NCBI RefSeq assembly: GCF_016598615.1
Contig: NZ_CP066831.1
Location: forward strand, 434,001 to 498,000
Length of the DNA stretch: 64,000 bases
DNA from: Streptomyces liliifuscus
Lineage (GTDB): Bacteria > Actinomycetota > Actinomycetes > Streptomycetales > Streptomycetaceae
Direction of reading: 5' to 3'
Below are positions 17,284-24,871 of the stretch, in pieces. How positions within the stretch are numbered: the first letter of the stretch is position 1; the number at the start of each line of letters is the position of its first letter. Under the pieces are notes generated by a model. The model saw only the letters and a program-made list of their open reading frames with translations, ran no database searches and had not been told where the DNA came from. The translations under genes were made by a program, and so were the position numbers.

Positions 17284-17454
17284 CTCAGAGGCCCGAAGCG
17301 TGGCCGCCGCAAAAGGCTCCTGTCAAGAAGTTGAAGCAACTTCGTTGCCGGAAGATGTCGCACCCATGCGCCCGGACCCGACTGACGCTCTTGGCGGGTC
17401 TGGCACAATGCGCTGGTGGAAGCCGTTCGGGCGCCGCGCAAGCGAGGAGGCGAC

Positions 17455-18471
17455 ATGGGGGGCAGCCAACGCCCGACCATCAAGACCGTGGCCGCGCGCG
17501 CCGGGGTCGGACGTACCACGGTTTCACGAGTCATCAACGGCTCGGAACTCGTCAGCGACAAGGCCAAGGCCGCCGTGCTCGCCGCCATCGCCGAACTCAA
17601 CTACGTTCCGAACTCGGTGGCCCGGGGGCTCGTGACGAGCCGGACGAACTCGGTGGCCCTCGTGATCCCCGAGTCGGAGAGCAGACTGGGCTCCGAGCCC
17701 TACTTCTCGGCGGTCATCCGCGGAGTCAGCACCGCTCTCGCCAAGACCCGCACACAGCTCCAACTGGTCCTCGTACGCGACCAGGCCGAGCGGGACCAGC
17801 TCACCGAGTCGGTGGCGGAGCGGCGGGTCGACGGAGTACTCCTGGTCTCGGTGCACGAGCACGACCCGCTGCCCGGTCTGCTGGAGGACATGGGTCTGCC
17901 CACGGTGCTCGCCGGGCGCCGCTCCCCCGCCGAGTCGCTCAGCCATGTGCACTCCGACAACGCGGGCGGAGCCGCTGCGGCCGTCAGGCACCTCCTCGCT
18001 CGCGGGCGGCGGACCATCGCCACGATCAGCGGCCCCCTCGACATGGACGTGGCGCGCAGCCGACTCCAGGGATGGCGCGAGGCCCTTGAGAAGGCGGGCC
18101 ACGAAGCCACGGAGCACCTCGTGGTCTCGGCCGACTTCACCGAGGAGGGCGGCGAGACCGCGATGCGTTCACTCCTTGAACAACTCCCCACGCTCGACGC
18201 CGTGTTCGTCGCCTCGGACGTCATGGCAGCGGGGGCGCTCGCGGAGTTGCGCAGGCAGGGGCGCAGCGTCCCCGGCGATGTGGCGGTGGTCGGATTCGAC
18301 GACTCCATCATCGCCCGGCACAGCAACCCGCCCCTCACCAGCGTGCGTCAGCCCATCGAGGAGATCGGCAACACGATCGCCCGCATCCTCCTGGAAGAGA
18401 TCAGCAACCCCGAGGAACCGCGTCAGCACGTCGTTCTTCCTACCGAACTCGTGGTGCGCGAATCGTCGTGA
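17455..18471 (+). CDS. LacI-family repressor of the sugar operon
   Basis: A 338-residue LacI/GalR regulator: HTH PTIKTVAARAGVGRTTVSRV at residues 6-25 followed by the hinge helix YVPNSVARGLV, then a periplasmic-binding-protein-like sensor domain (VALVIPESE, GVLLVSVHEHD, GFDDS near residue 281). The ATG at 17455 has GAGGAGG at ideal distance and is preferred over the GTG at 17416. It is divergent from the binding-protein operon with paired operators between them; it most likely represses that operon until the imported sugar or a cleavage product binds. CebR orthology is possible but not shown. Confidence 0.9.
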   Translation: MGGSQRPTIKTVAARAGVGRTTVSRVINGSELVSDKAKAAVLAAIAELNYVPNSVARGLVTSRTNSVALVIPESESRLGSEPYFSAVIRGVSTALAKTRTQLQLVLVRDQAERDQLTESVAERRVDGVLLVSVHEHDPLPGLLEDMGLPTVLAGRRSPAESLSHVHSDNAGGAAAAVRHLLARGRRTIATISGPLDMDVARSRLQGWREALEKAGHEATEHLVVSADFTEEGGETAMRSLLEQLPTLDAVFVASDVMAAGALAELRRQGRSVPGDVAVVGFDDSIIARHSNPPLTSVRQPIEEIGNTIARILLEEISNPEEPRQHVVLPTELVVRESS

Positions 18472-18609
18472 AACCGCCGCGCGCCGGCAGGATCGAGACC
18501 CGACGGAGCACCGATGAGTGACCACTCCAACTGGGCTTGTGCACGGCGAAGTTCGAACCCTGCGCGGGCGATCCCGGTACCCGAGCGCCGCGCAGCCGTA
18601 CGCACGGAA

Positions 18610-20148
18610 TCAGCGAGGTTCCTGGCCCGAGTCGGCTGCGGGCAGGACCAGGCGGAAGGTGCAGCCACGGCCGGGGGTCGTATCGAGTTCGAGACGGCCG
18701 CCGTGGCCCTCGGCGATGGTCGAGGCGATGGCGAGTCCGAGGCCGCTGCCGCCGTGGAGGCGGGAGCGGGCGGGGTCGGCGCGGTAGAAGCGCTCGAAGA
18801 CGAGCTCGGCGTCGACGGGTCCGAGGCCCGGCCCTTCGTCCGCCACCTCGATCACGCTGATCGGCAGGCGCTCCGGCAGCGGCGGTGACGCGGTGAAACG
18901 TCCGGGCCGGTCCGTGCCACCCGTTCCGTGACCCGCCTCCGTCGTGCCGACGCGGACGTGGACGCACGTGCCCGGCGGCGTGTGGACGCGGACGTTGGAC
19001 AGCAGATTCTCGAGGATCTGCCGCAGCCGGTGCGGGTCGCCGACGGTCTCCGCAACGTCGAGTTCCTCGGCTCCGGTGGGATCGGCCGCCGTGTGCAGCG
19101 GGCCGAGGTCGACGGGGTGGGACGCACGGTGGACGGCGCCCGCACTGACGGCGTCCGCCGCCAGGGACAGCAGGTCGACCCGTTCCGTCCGGTAGGAGGG
19201 TTCCTTGTCCAGGGTGGCGAGCAGCTGGAGGTCGTCGACGAGCAGGCTCATGCGTTCCGCGTTCTGCGCGATGAACCGGTTGGCCTCCTGCAGTTCCTGC
19301 GCCGGGCGTCGCTCGGGGCGCAGTGCGAGTTGGGCGTAGCCCTGGATGGCGGTGAGCGGGGTGCGCAGTTCGTGCCCTGCGTCGGCGACGAACCGACGCA
19401 GCCGGGCCTCGGAGGCCTCGCGGGCCAGCAGCGCCTTCTGGAGGCGGTCGAGCATGGAGTTCAGGACCCGGCCCAGCCGTCCGATCTCGGTGCGTGGATC
19501 GGTGTCGGGCAACCGCAGGCCGAGCCGGCCCGCGGTGATGTCCTGGGCGGTACTTTCCATTCTGGTCAACGGCAACAGGCCCAACCGGACCACCCACCGG
19601 CCCAGCGCGAGCAGGGCACCGACCGTGACGGCAAGCAGGACTGCGTTCAGCCACAAGATCTTCGAGGCGGCGCCGTCGACGGTGTCGAGCGGCAGGGTGA
19701 CCACCGCGCTCATACCGTCGGGGCCGGGGTTGAGCATCACCCGCCAGCGTCCGTCACCGCTCGTGGCACGCACGGTTTCCGGATGCCCGTCCCGCAGACC
19801 GAGGTCCCGCGCCTCATCGGCCAACTGAGGTCCTGGCTTCGATTCGGAGCCGAGGGAGCCGTTCAGACGGTGGCCGGAGGCGTCGTAGAAATAGACGTGG
19901 AAATCCGAGGGCAGCACGTCCAGGCGCTCCCCCGGCGCCGGGAGTGTGCCGTCCAGGGCGTCGTAGAACGCCGGTGCCGGTGGGTGGAACTCGACGAGTT
20001 GCTCGTCGACACGGTCCAGCAGCCAGGACCGAAGCACTACGTAGCCGATGGCCTGGGAGGCCAGGACCGCCGCGGTGGCGAGGACGGTGACACCCACGAC
20101 GAGGCGTCGTCTCAGTGATCTGGGCGGCCGGGGCAGCAGATGGGTCAC
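18610..20148 (-). CDS. Membrane sensor histidine kinase
   Basis: A 512-residue kinase: membrane helix 1 at about residues 14-35, an extracytoplasmic sensor of about 130 residues, helix 2 at about 170-192, a HAMP linker (RMESTAQDITAGRLGLRLPD), the H-box FVADAGHELRTPLTAIQGYA with phosphoacceptor His near residue 260, the N-box LRQILENLLSNVRVHTPPG and G-boxes VADEGPGLGP and GGSGLGLAIA. It overlaps the upstream response regulator gene by 4 nt, so the two are translationally coupled. Being in one operon with two glycosyltransferases, it may monitor an envelope glycan state. Its end faces the LacI gene (convergent, 138 bp apart). Confidence 0.93.
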   Translation of the reverse strand: MTHLLPRPPRSLRRRLVVGVTVLATAAVLASQAIGYVVLRSWLLDRVDEQLVEFHPPAPAFYDALDGTLPAPGERLDVLPSDFHVYFYDASGHRLNGSLGSESKPGPQLADEARDLGLRDGHPETVRATSGDGRWRVMLNPGPDGMSAVVTLPLDTVDGAASKILWLNAVLLAVTVGALLALGRWVVRLGLLPLTRMESTAQDITAGRLGLRLPDTDPRTEIGRLGRVLNSMLDRLQKALLAREASEARLRRFVADAGHELRTPLTAIQGYAQLALRPERRPAQELQEANRFIAQNAERMSLLVDDLQLLATLDKEPSYRTERVDLLSLAADAVSAGAVHRASHPVDLGPLHTAADPTGAEELDVAETVGDPHRLRQILENLLSNVRVHTPPGTCVHVRVGTTEAGHGTGGTDRPGRFTASPPLPERLPISVIEVADEGPGLGPVDAELVFERFYRADPARSRLHGGSGLGLAIASTIAEGHGGRLELDTTPGRGCTFRLVLPAADSGQEPR

Positions 20149-20888
20149 TGCTCCGACGTCCCTGCGTGGTCGCGGGGAAGGCGCAGGCTGTAGCCGACAC
20201 CGCGCACGGTCTGGATGAGCGGTGGATCGAAGCAGTCGATCTTCTTGCGCAGGTAGCGGACGTACGTCTCGATGATCCGCGCGTCACCGGCGAAGTCGTA
20301 GCTCCAGACGTGGTCGAGGATCTGAACCTTGGTCACCACCTGGCCCGCGTTCGCCAGGAGGTAGGCCAAGAGCTTGAACTCGGTCGGTGACAGTGCGACG
20401 TACTCCCCCGCCCGGTGCACCTCGTGGGCGCCCTCGTCGAGTTCCAGGTCGGCGTAGCTCAGGACTCTCAGCGAGATCTGGCCTGTGATGGCCGGGGCCG
20501 TCCGGCGCAGGACGGCCTCGATGCGCAGCAGCACCTCCTCGATGCTGAAGGGTTTGGAGACGTAGTCGTCTCCGCCGACGCTCAGGCCGCTGATGCGGTC
20601 GTCGGTGCTTGTGCGGGCGGTCAGGAACAGGATCGGACAGTCGTTGCCCGCCGCCCGCAGCCTGCGGGTCACCTCGAAGCCGTCCAGGTCGGGCAGCATC
20701 ACGTCGAGCAGCACCAGGTGCGGTTCCAGGCGTTCGACCTCCAGGAGGGCCGACTGTCCGGTGTCGGTGCTGCTCACCTCGTATCCGGTCAAGCGGAGCG
20801 TCGCCTCCAGCAGGGTGCGGATGCTGGGCTCGTCCTCGACCACGAGGAGCCGATGTCGCGGCCTCGCTGCTGCGGGCTGCTCGGTCAT
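20145..20888 (-). CDS. OmpR-family response regulator
   Basis: A 247-residue two-domain regulator. The receiver domain has the acidic pair VVEDEPSIRTLL, the phosphorylated Asp in LVLLDVMLPDLDGFE near residue 61, the Thr of FLTARTSTDDR and the Lys of DYVSKPFS. The C-terminal winged helix shows LSPTEFKLLAYLLANAGQVV then YLRKKID and VRGVGYSLR. It partners the kinase encoded immediately downstream (4-nt overlap) and lies 39 bp after the ArnT-like glycosyltransferase gene, so it may control its own operon. Confidence 0.93.
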   Translation of the reverse strand: MTEQPAAARPRHRLLVVEDEPSIRTLLEATLRLTGYEVSSTDTGQSALLEVERLEPHLVLLDVMLPDLDGFEVTRRLRAAGNDCPILFLTARTSTDDRISGLSVGGDDYVSKPFSIEEVLLRIEAVLRRTAPAITGQISLRVLSYADLELDEGAHEVHRAGEYVALSPTEFKLLAYLLANAGQVVTKVQILDHVWSYDFAGDARIIETYVRYLRKKIDCFDPPLIQTVRGVGYSLRLPRDHAGTSEQ

Positions 20889-20927
20889 GACGTCTGCTGG
20901 TCCGTTCTGCCGTCCGGCGGCCTTGGC

Positions 20928-23207
20928 TTACTTGGCGGCGCAGTCGTAGAGCACGTCGCCTCCCCCGAATCCCATGGCACCGCCGTCGTCCGACTGGGAG
21001 GACGTGCCCCCGTACGACGACGCCGGAACCTTCGTGCAGTTGTCGGCGATCCAGTCGGAACGCTGCTCGGTGTATCCGCCGGCCATGGCCGGTCGGCCGC
21101 CGCCGTTGGTGTCGGAGCCCAGGATGTAGCGTAGTTCGCCGTTCTTGGTCCACTTCTCCAGCTGGGCCACCGACGGCGCGTTGTCGCTGTTCGTGAAGCC
21201 GCCCATGCCGATGACGATCTCGTCGGTCCCCAGGATGAAGGTGCCGGCGGACATGGCGCCGCCCTCGATGGCGAGCTTGATGCGTGCGTCGGGTGCGTGC
21301 TTGACGGCGTACTGAAGGATCTTGCGCTGGTCAGCGGTGAGTTCCGCATTGCCACCGAAACCGCCGCGCCCGCTCGGGGCACTTCCCGAGCCGCCGCCCG
21401 GAGGTGACTGCGTGTCGCTGTCGTCCGAGCCCGAACCTCCGGGCGCACCGGGCATGCCGTTCGCTCCCTGCGTGGGCATGCCGGAAGGAATCCCGGAAGG
21501 CATTCCGCCGGACGAGGGTTCACCGGACTGGTCCGAAGACCCGTCACCGCCGGGGAGGCCCGGCATGTTCGACGGCATCCCGGACGGCATGCCCGACGGA
21601 AGGCCTCCGCCGTTCCCACCCTGCCGGGGCATGCCGCCGCCTCCGCCGAAGCCGAGCGTCTGCGGACCGGCCGTCGGGTTGGAGCCGCCCATGCCGGTGG
21701 AGCCGGGCACACTGACCGCCCAGGCCCCCGGGGCCACCAGAACGGACGCCACCGCCGCGCCCACGGCGGCCGCCAGCAACCGGCCGTGACGTCGTGAAAG
21801 CACCAACAGGACGACGGCAGCGCAGCCCACGAGCAGCACCGGCCACACCAGCCAGCCGTTCCAGTCGGGTTCACGGCGGACCAGCACCACCGCCCAGACC
21901 ACGCTCACCGCGACCCCGGCCGCGCCGGCCAGTGGAGCCCAGCGCAGCCCGGCACGGTGCACGCGGACCAGGCCGGCCGTCAGCCCGCCGCACAAAGCAG
22001 CTATGGCCGGAGCGAGTTGGGTCGTGTAGTACGGATGGAAGATGCCTTCCTGAGTCGAGTACACGGCAGCGCAGACCACCAGCCAGGTTCCCCACAGCAG
22101 CCAGCCGGAGGCCGGCAGCAGGGCGGAGGCGGGCAGCTTCCCGCGTCGGTGCAGTACCGCCGAGGTGACGGCGACGGCCAGAGCCAGCGCGCAAAGGGGC
22201 AGCAGCCAGCTGATCTGACCGCCCACCTGCGTGTCGAACATCCGGCCAAGGCCGGACTGTCCGCCGAACCCGCCGAATCCACCCCCGCTTCCGCCTCCGC
22301 CCCCCATGCCCTGGGGCGTTCCGTCACTGGAGCCGAAGACCCTTCCCAGCCCGTTGTAGCCGATCACGAGGTCCCAGGCCGAGCCGTCCTTGCTCCCGCC
22401 GATGTAGGGGCGGTCGCCCGGCCACAGGGCGACCATGGCGACCCACCACAAGGAGGACGCCGCCAGGATGGCTCCCGCGCCCAGCAGACGCCGCACTCGC
22501 GGTATCCAGGGGCCGCTTCCTCCCACGAGCCAGGCGACGGCGAACGCGGGGATGACCATCCAGGCGGCGAGCATTTTGGTGAGGAATCCACACCCGATCA
22601 GGAAGCCGCTCGCGCACAGCCACCAGGTCGCGGCCCTGCCCTCCTCCTGCAGTGCGCGGGTGAGCGCGTACGCCGCCGACACCAGCAGCAACACCAACAG
22701 TGTGTCGGGGTTGTTGTCCCGGTTGATGGCCACGGTGATGGGGGTGAGCGTCAGCACCAGAGCCGCGACCAGGCCCGCGCCCTCCCCCGCCCAACGGCGC
22801 ACGGTGCGGTGCAGGACGAGGACCGCGGCCACGCCCTCGATCACCTGCGGCAGGAGCAGTGCCCAGCCGTGCATCCCGAAGATCTTGCTGCTGATCACCT
22901 GTGGCCACAGTGCGGCCGGCGGCTTGTCGACCGTGATCACGCCCGCCGGATCGAAGGAGCCGAAGAGGAAGTTGGTCCAGCTCGTCCCCATCGACTTCAC
23001 AGCCGCCGAGTAGTAGCTGTTGCCCCAGCCCAGCGAACCCAGCGCCCATCCGTACAGAACGGCCGCGAGCGCAAGGACGGCGCCGAGTGCCGCGGGTGCG
23101 GCCCAGGCGGGCAGCGAGCGGACGGTCGGGCTCGTCCGATCGCGGGTCGGGGCCGCCGATACGGGCTTGAAGTGCGCGTAGTTGCTCATGTCGGAATTCG
23201 CTCTCAT
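20928..23207 (-). CDS. GT39/ArnT-like membrane glycosyltransferase (YkcB type)
   Basis: A 759-residue integral membrane enzyme. The first about 480 residues hold roughly 11 helices with the GT-C signature region YSAAVKSMGTSWTNFLFGSFDP and DKPPAALWPQ in the first loop, carrying likely catalytic acidic residues, and NRDNNPDTLLVLLL. Between about residues 555 and 640 is an extracytoplasmic low-complexity linker rich in Gly, Met, Pro and Ser (repeats such as GMPSGMPS). A conserved C-terminal domain follows (ILQYAVKHAPDARIKLAIEG, YILGSDTNGG). Family members transfer sugars from polyprenyl-phosphate to envelope acceptors. The start ATG overlaps the upstream GT2 stop by 1 nt, implying coupling to the enzyme that would make the lipid-linked donor. 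Confidence 0.85.
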   Translation of the reverse strand: MRANSDMSNYAHFKPVSAAPTRDRTSPTVRSLPAWAAPAALGAVLALAAVLYGWALGSLGWGNSYYSAAVKSMGTSWTNFLFGSFDPAGVITVDKPPAALWPQVISSKIFGMHGWALLLPQVIEGVAAVLVLHRTVRRWAGEGAGLVAALVLTLTPITVAINRDNNPDTLLVLLLVSAAYALTRALQEEGRAATWWLCASGFLIGCGFLTKMLAAWMVIPAFAVAWLVGGSGPWIPRVRRLLGAGAILAASSLWWVAMVALWPGDRPYIGGSKDGSAWDLVIGYNGLGRVFGSSDGTPQGMGGGGGSGGGFGGFGGQSGLGRMFDTQVGGQISWLLPLCALALAVAVTSAVLHRRGKLPASALLPASGWLLWGTWLVVCAAVYSTQEGIFHPYYTTQLAPAIAALCGGLTAGLVRVHRAGLRWAPLAGAAGVAVSVVWAVVLVRREPDWNGWLVWPVLLVGCAAVVLLVLSRRHGRLLAAAVGAAVASVLVAPGAWAVSVPGSTGMGGSNPTAGPQTLGFGGGGGMPRQGGNGGGLPSGMPSGMPSNMPGLPGGDGSSDQSGEPSSGGMPSGIPSGMPTQGANGMPGAPGGSGSDDSDTQSPPGGGSGSAPSGRGGFGGNAELTADQRKILQYAVKHAPDARIKLAIEGGAMSAGTFILGTDEIVIGMGGFTNSDNAPSVAQLEKWTKNGELRYILGSDTNGGGRPAMAGGYTEQRSDWIADNCTKVPASSYGGTSSQSDDGGAMGFGGGDVLYDCAAK

Positions 23208-24511
23208 CAGCGGGTACGGCCACGGGGGTCGGCGAATACGGCCAGCCGCAGCACGGCGAAGCGCACACAGGTGACCGCGACGGACGCGATGGCAAGGACC
23301 ACGGTCTCCGCGGCCGGTGAGGCCCCGGGATCGAGCCACTTGAACCACAGCACCGCTGCGGAGGTGACCAGGTAGCCGAGGACGAACAAGCCACCGGCAC
23401 CGAGGTGGGCGCGGGCGGGCAGGGCGGTGGAGTGCCGGAAGGTGAGGCGTCGGTTCGCCTCGGTGTTGAGGACGGTGAGGACGAACAGCGAGACGAGGTT
23501 GGCGACGGCCGGGCTCCACCAGCCGCGCAGCAGCCAGTACAGGAGTGCCTGCCCGACCGTGGAGACGAGGCCGATCGCGGTGAAGCAGCCGACCTCCCAC
23601 GACAGCACACCGCGTCGCGCGACGGGTGCGAGGACGGCGTCGGGATGCTCGGCGGCCGGTCCTGGGCGCGGCCGTACCTCGACCCGGGCACCGCCGGAAG
23701 CCTTGAGACGCGCCATGCGCCACAGACCCCGCAGGTCGTCCGTGGCGGTGCTCACCACGTCCACCCGGGTGTCGATGTCCTCGACCCAGTCGACCGGCAC
23801 CTCGTGGACGCGCAGTCCGTTGTGCTCGGCGAGCAGGAGCAGCTCGGTGTCGAAGAACCATGTGTCGTCGCGAGTCACCTTCAGCAGCGGCCGTAGCACC
23901 TCGGTTCGGGCCGCCTTGAACCCGCACTGGGCGTCGGTGAAGCGGACGCCATGGGTGAGCCGGATGATGCCGTTGTAACAGCGGGAGACAAACTCGCGGC
24001 GCGGCCCGCGCACCGTGCGCGCGCCGGGTGCCAGCCGGGAGCCGATCGCGAGGTCCGAGTGCCCGCTGGCCAACGGGGCGACCAGCGGAAGCAGTCCATC
24101 CAGGCCGGTGGACAGGTCCACGTCCATGTACGCCACGATGTCCGCGTCGCTGGCGCCCCAGACGGTGCGCAGGGCCAGTCCTCGGCCCTTGCGGTCCAGG
24201 TGGACCACGCCGACCCCGGGCAGTTCGTCGGCGAGGCGGCGGGCGGTGGCGAGGGTCTCGTCGGTACTGGCGTTGTCGGCGACCGTGATCCGCCAGGGGA
24301 AGGGGAATCCCTCGGACAGACGAGCGTGGAGGGTGCGCAGGCACCCGGGCAGGGCGCGCTCCTCGTTGTAGACCGGAACGACGATGTCCACCGTCGCTGT
24401 ACCGGCGTCCGGGAGTAGCGAACGGTCGACCGGCTGGAATGGGGCCGGCCGCTCCACGCGGGCGGCGATGTCGGTGAGGTGGGGGGTGGGAGTCATGGCT
24501 TCCTCAGGCAT
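23207..24511 (-). CDS. GT2 polyprenyl-phosphate glycosyltransferase fused to GtrA
   Basis: A 434-residue fusion. Residues about 40-275 are a dolichol-phosphate-mannose-synthase-like GT2 domain: VDIVVPVYNEERALPGCL, DNASTDET, the DXD-type MDVDLSTGLDGLLPL near residue 133, and FTDAQCGFKAARTEVLRPLL. Residues about 300-430 are a four-helix GtrA domain (VSTVGQALLYWLL, LNTEANRRLTFRHS, FAVLRLAVFADPR). It would make a polyprenyl-phosphate sugar on the cytoplasmic face and help move it outward for the next gene product. It is the first gene of the four-gene operon. Confidence 0.9.
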   Translation of the reverse strand: MPEEAMTPTPHLTDIAARVERPAPFQPVDRSLLPDAGTATVDIVVPVYNEERALPGCLRTLHARLSEGFPFPWRITVADNASTDETLATARRLADELPGVGVVHLDRKGRGLALRTVWGASDADIVAYMDVDLSTGLDGLLPLVAPLASGHSDLAIGSRLAPGARTVRGPRREFVSRCYNGIIRLTHGVRFTDAQCGFKAARTEVLRPLLKVTRDDTWFFDTELLLLAEHNGLRVHEVPVDWVEDIDTRVDVVSTATDDLRGLWRMARLKASGGARVEVRPRPGPAAEHPDAVLAPVARRGVLSWEVGCFTAIGLVSTVGQALLYWLLRGWWSPAVANLVSLFVLTVLNTEANRRLTFRHSTALPARAHLGAGGLFVLGYLVTSAAVLWFKWLDPGASPAAETVVLAIASVAVTCVRFAVLRLAVFADPRGRTR

Positions 24512-24871
24512 GAGGGGACGGCAGACTGCGGCTCACGGGCCCTGGTCCAGGGCCGCGGCCTCACTGTTGCCGTCCCGCCTGTGGGGGTGGGGGGAGGATA
24601 CCGAGAACTGACGGAGAGTCAGATCAATGGCCGAAAGCGCTGCCACCGTTCACTGCCGTCGGCACTGGGCGGGCTGACGCTCCGCCGGCCGCACGTCGAC
24701 AGAAGGTACTCACCACGGCTCAGAGGATCACCGACCGCCTGACCGCCGTCGGAGACTGACAACGCACCGGTCGTCCCAACCCAAAGGCCGCTCATGGTTC
24801 TCAACTCTGCGTCGCCATGCGGCGCAGGACGCAGACCCAGGAGCCGTAGACAGCAGGCCAGGAAACACGGC
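24512..24871. other. Promoter-containing gap upstream of the glycosyltransferase operon
   Basis: About 360 bp with no gene called. It must hold the promoter of the minus-strand operon starting at 24511. A small dyad CTGAC-N5-GTCAG is at 24607-24621. The SpoIIE-type gene also ends here (24872) and no clear terminator was seen. Confidence 0.35.

Noticed and set aside
14720..17334. Two long plus-strand frames across the ABC transporter genes
   Set aside because: Shadows of the permease and binding-protein genes, which have clear motifs on the minus strand.
23208..24344. 379-codon N-terminal extension of the GT39 gene
   Set aside because: It lies over the GT2-GtrA gene in another frame and is Arg/Pro/His-rich; the real start overlaps the GT2 stop.
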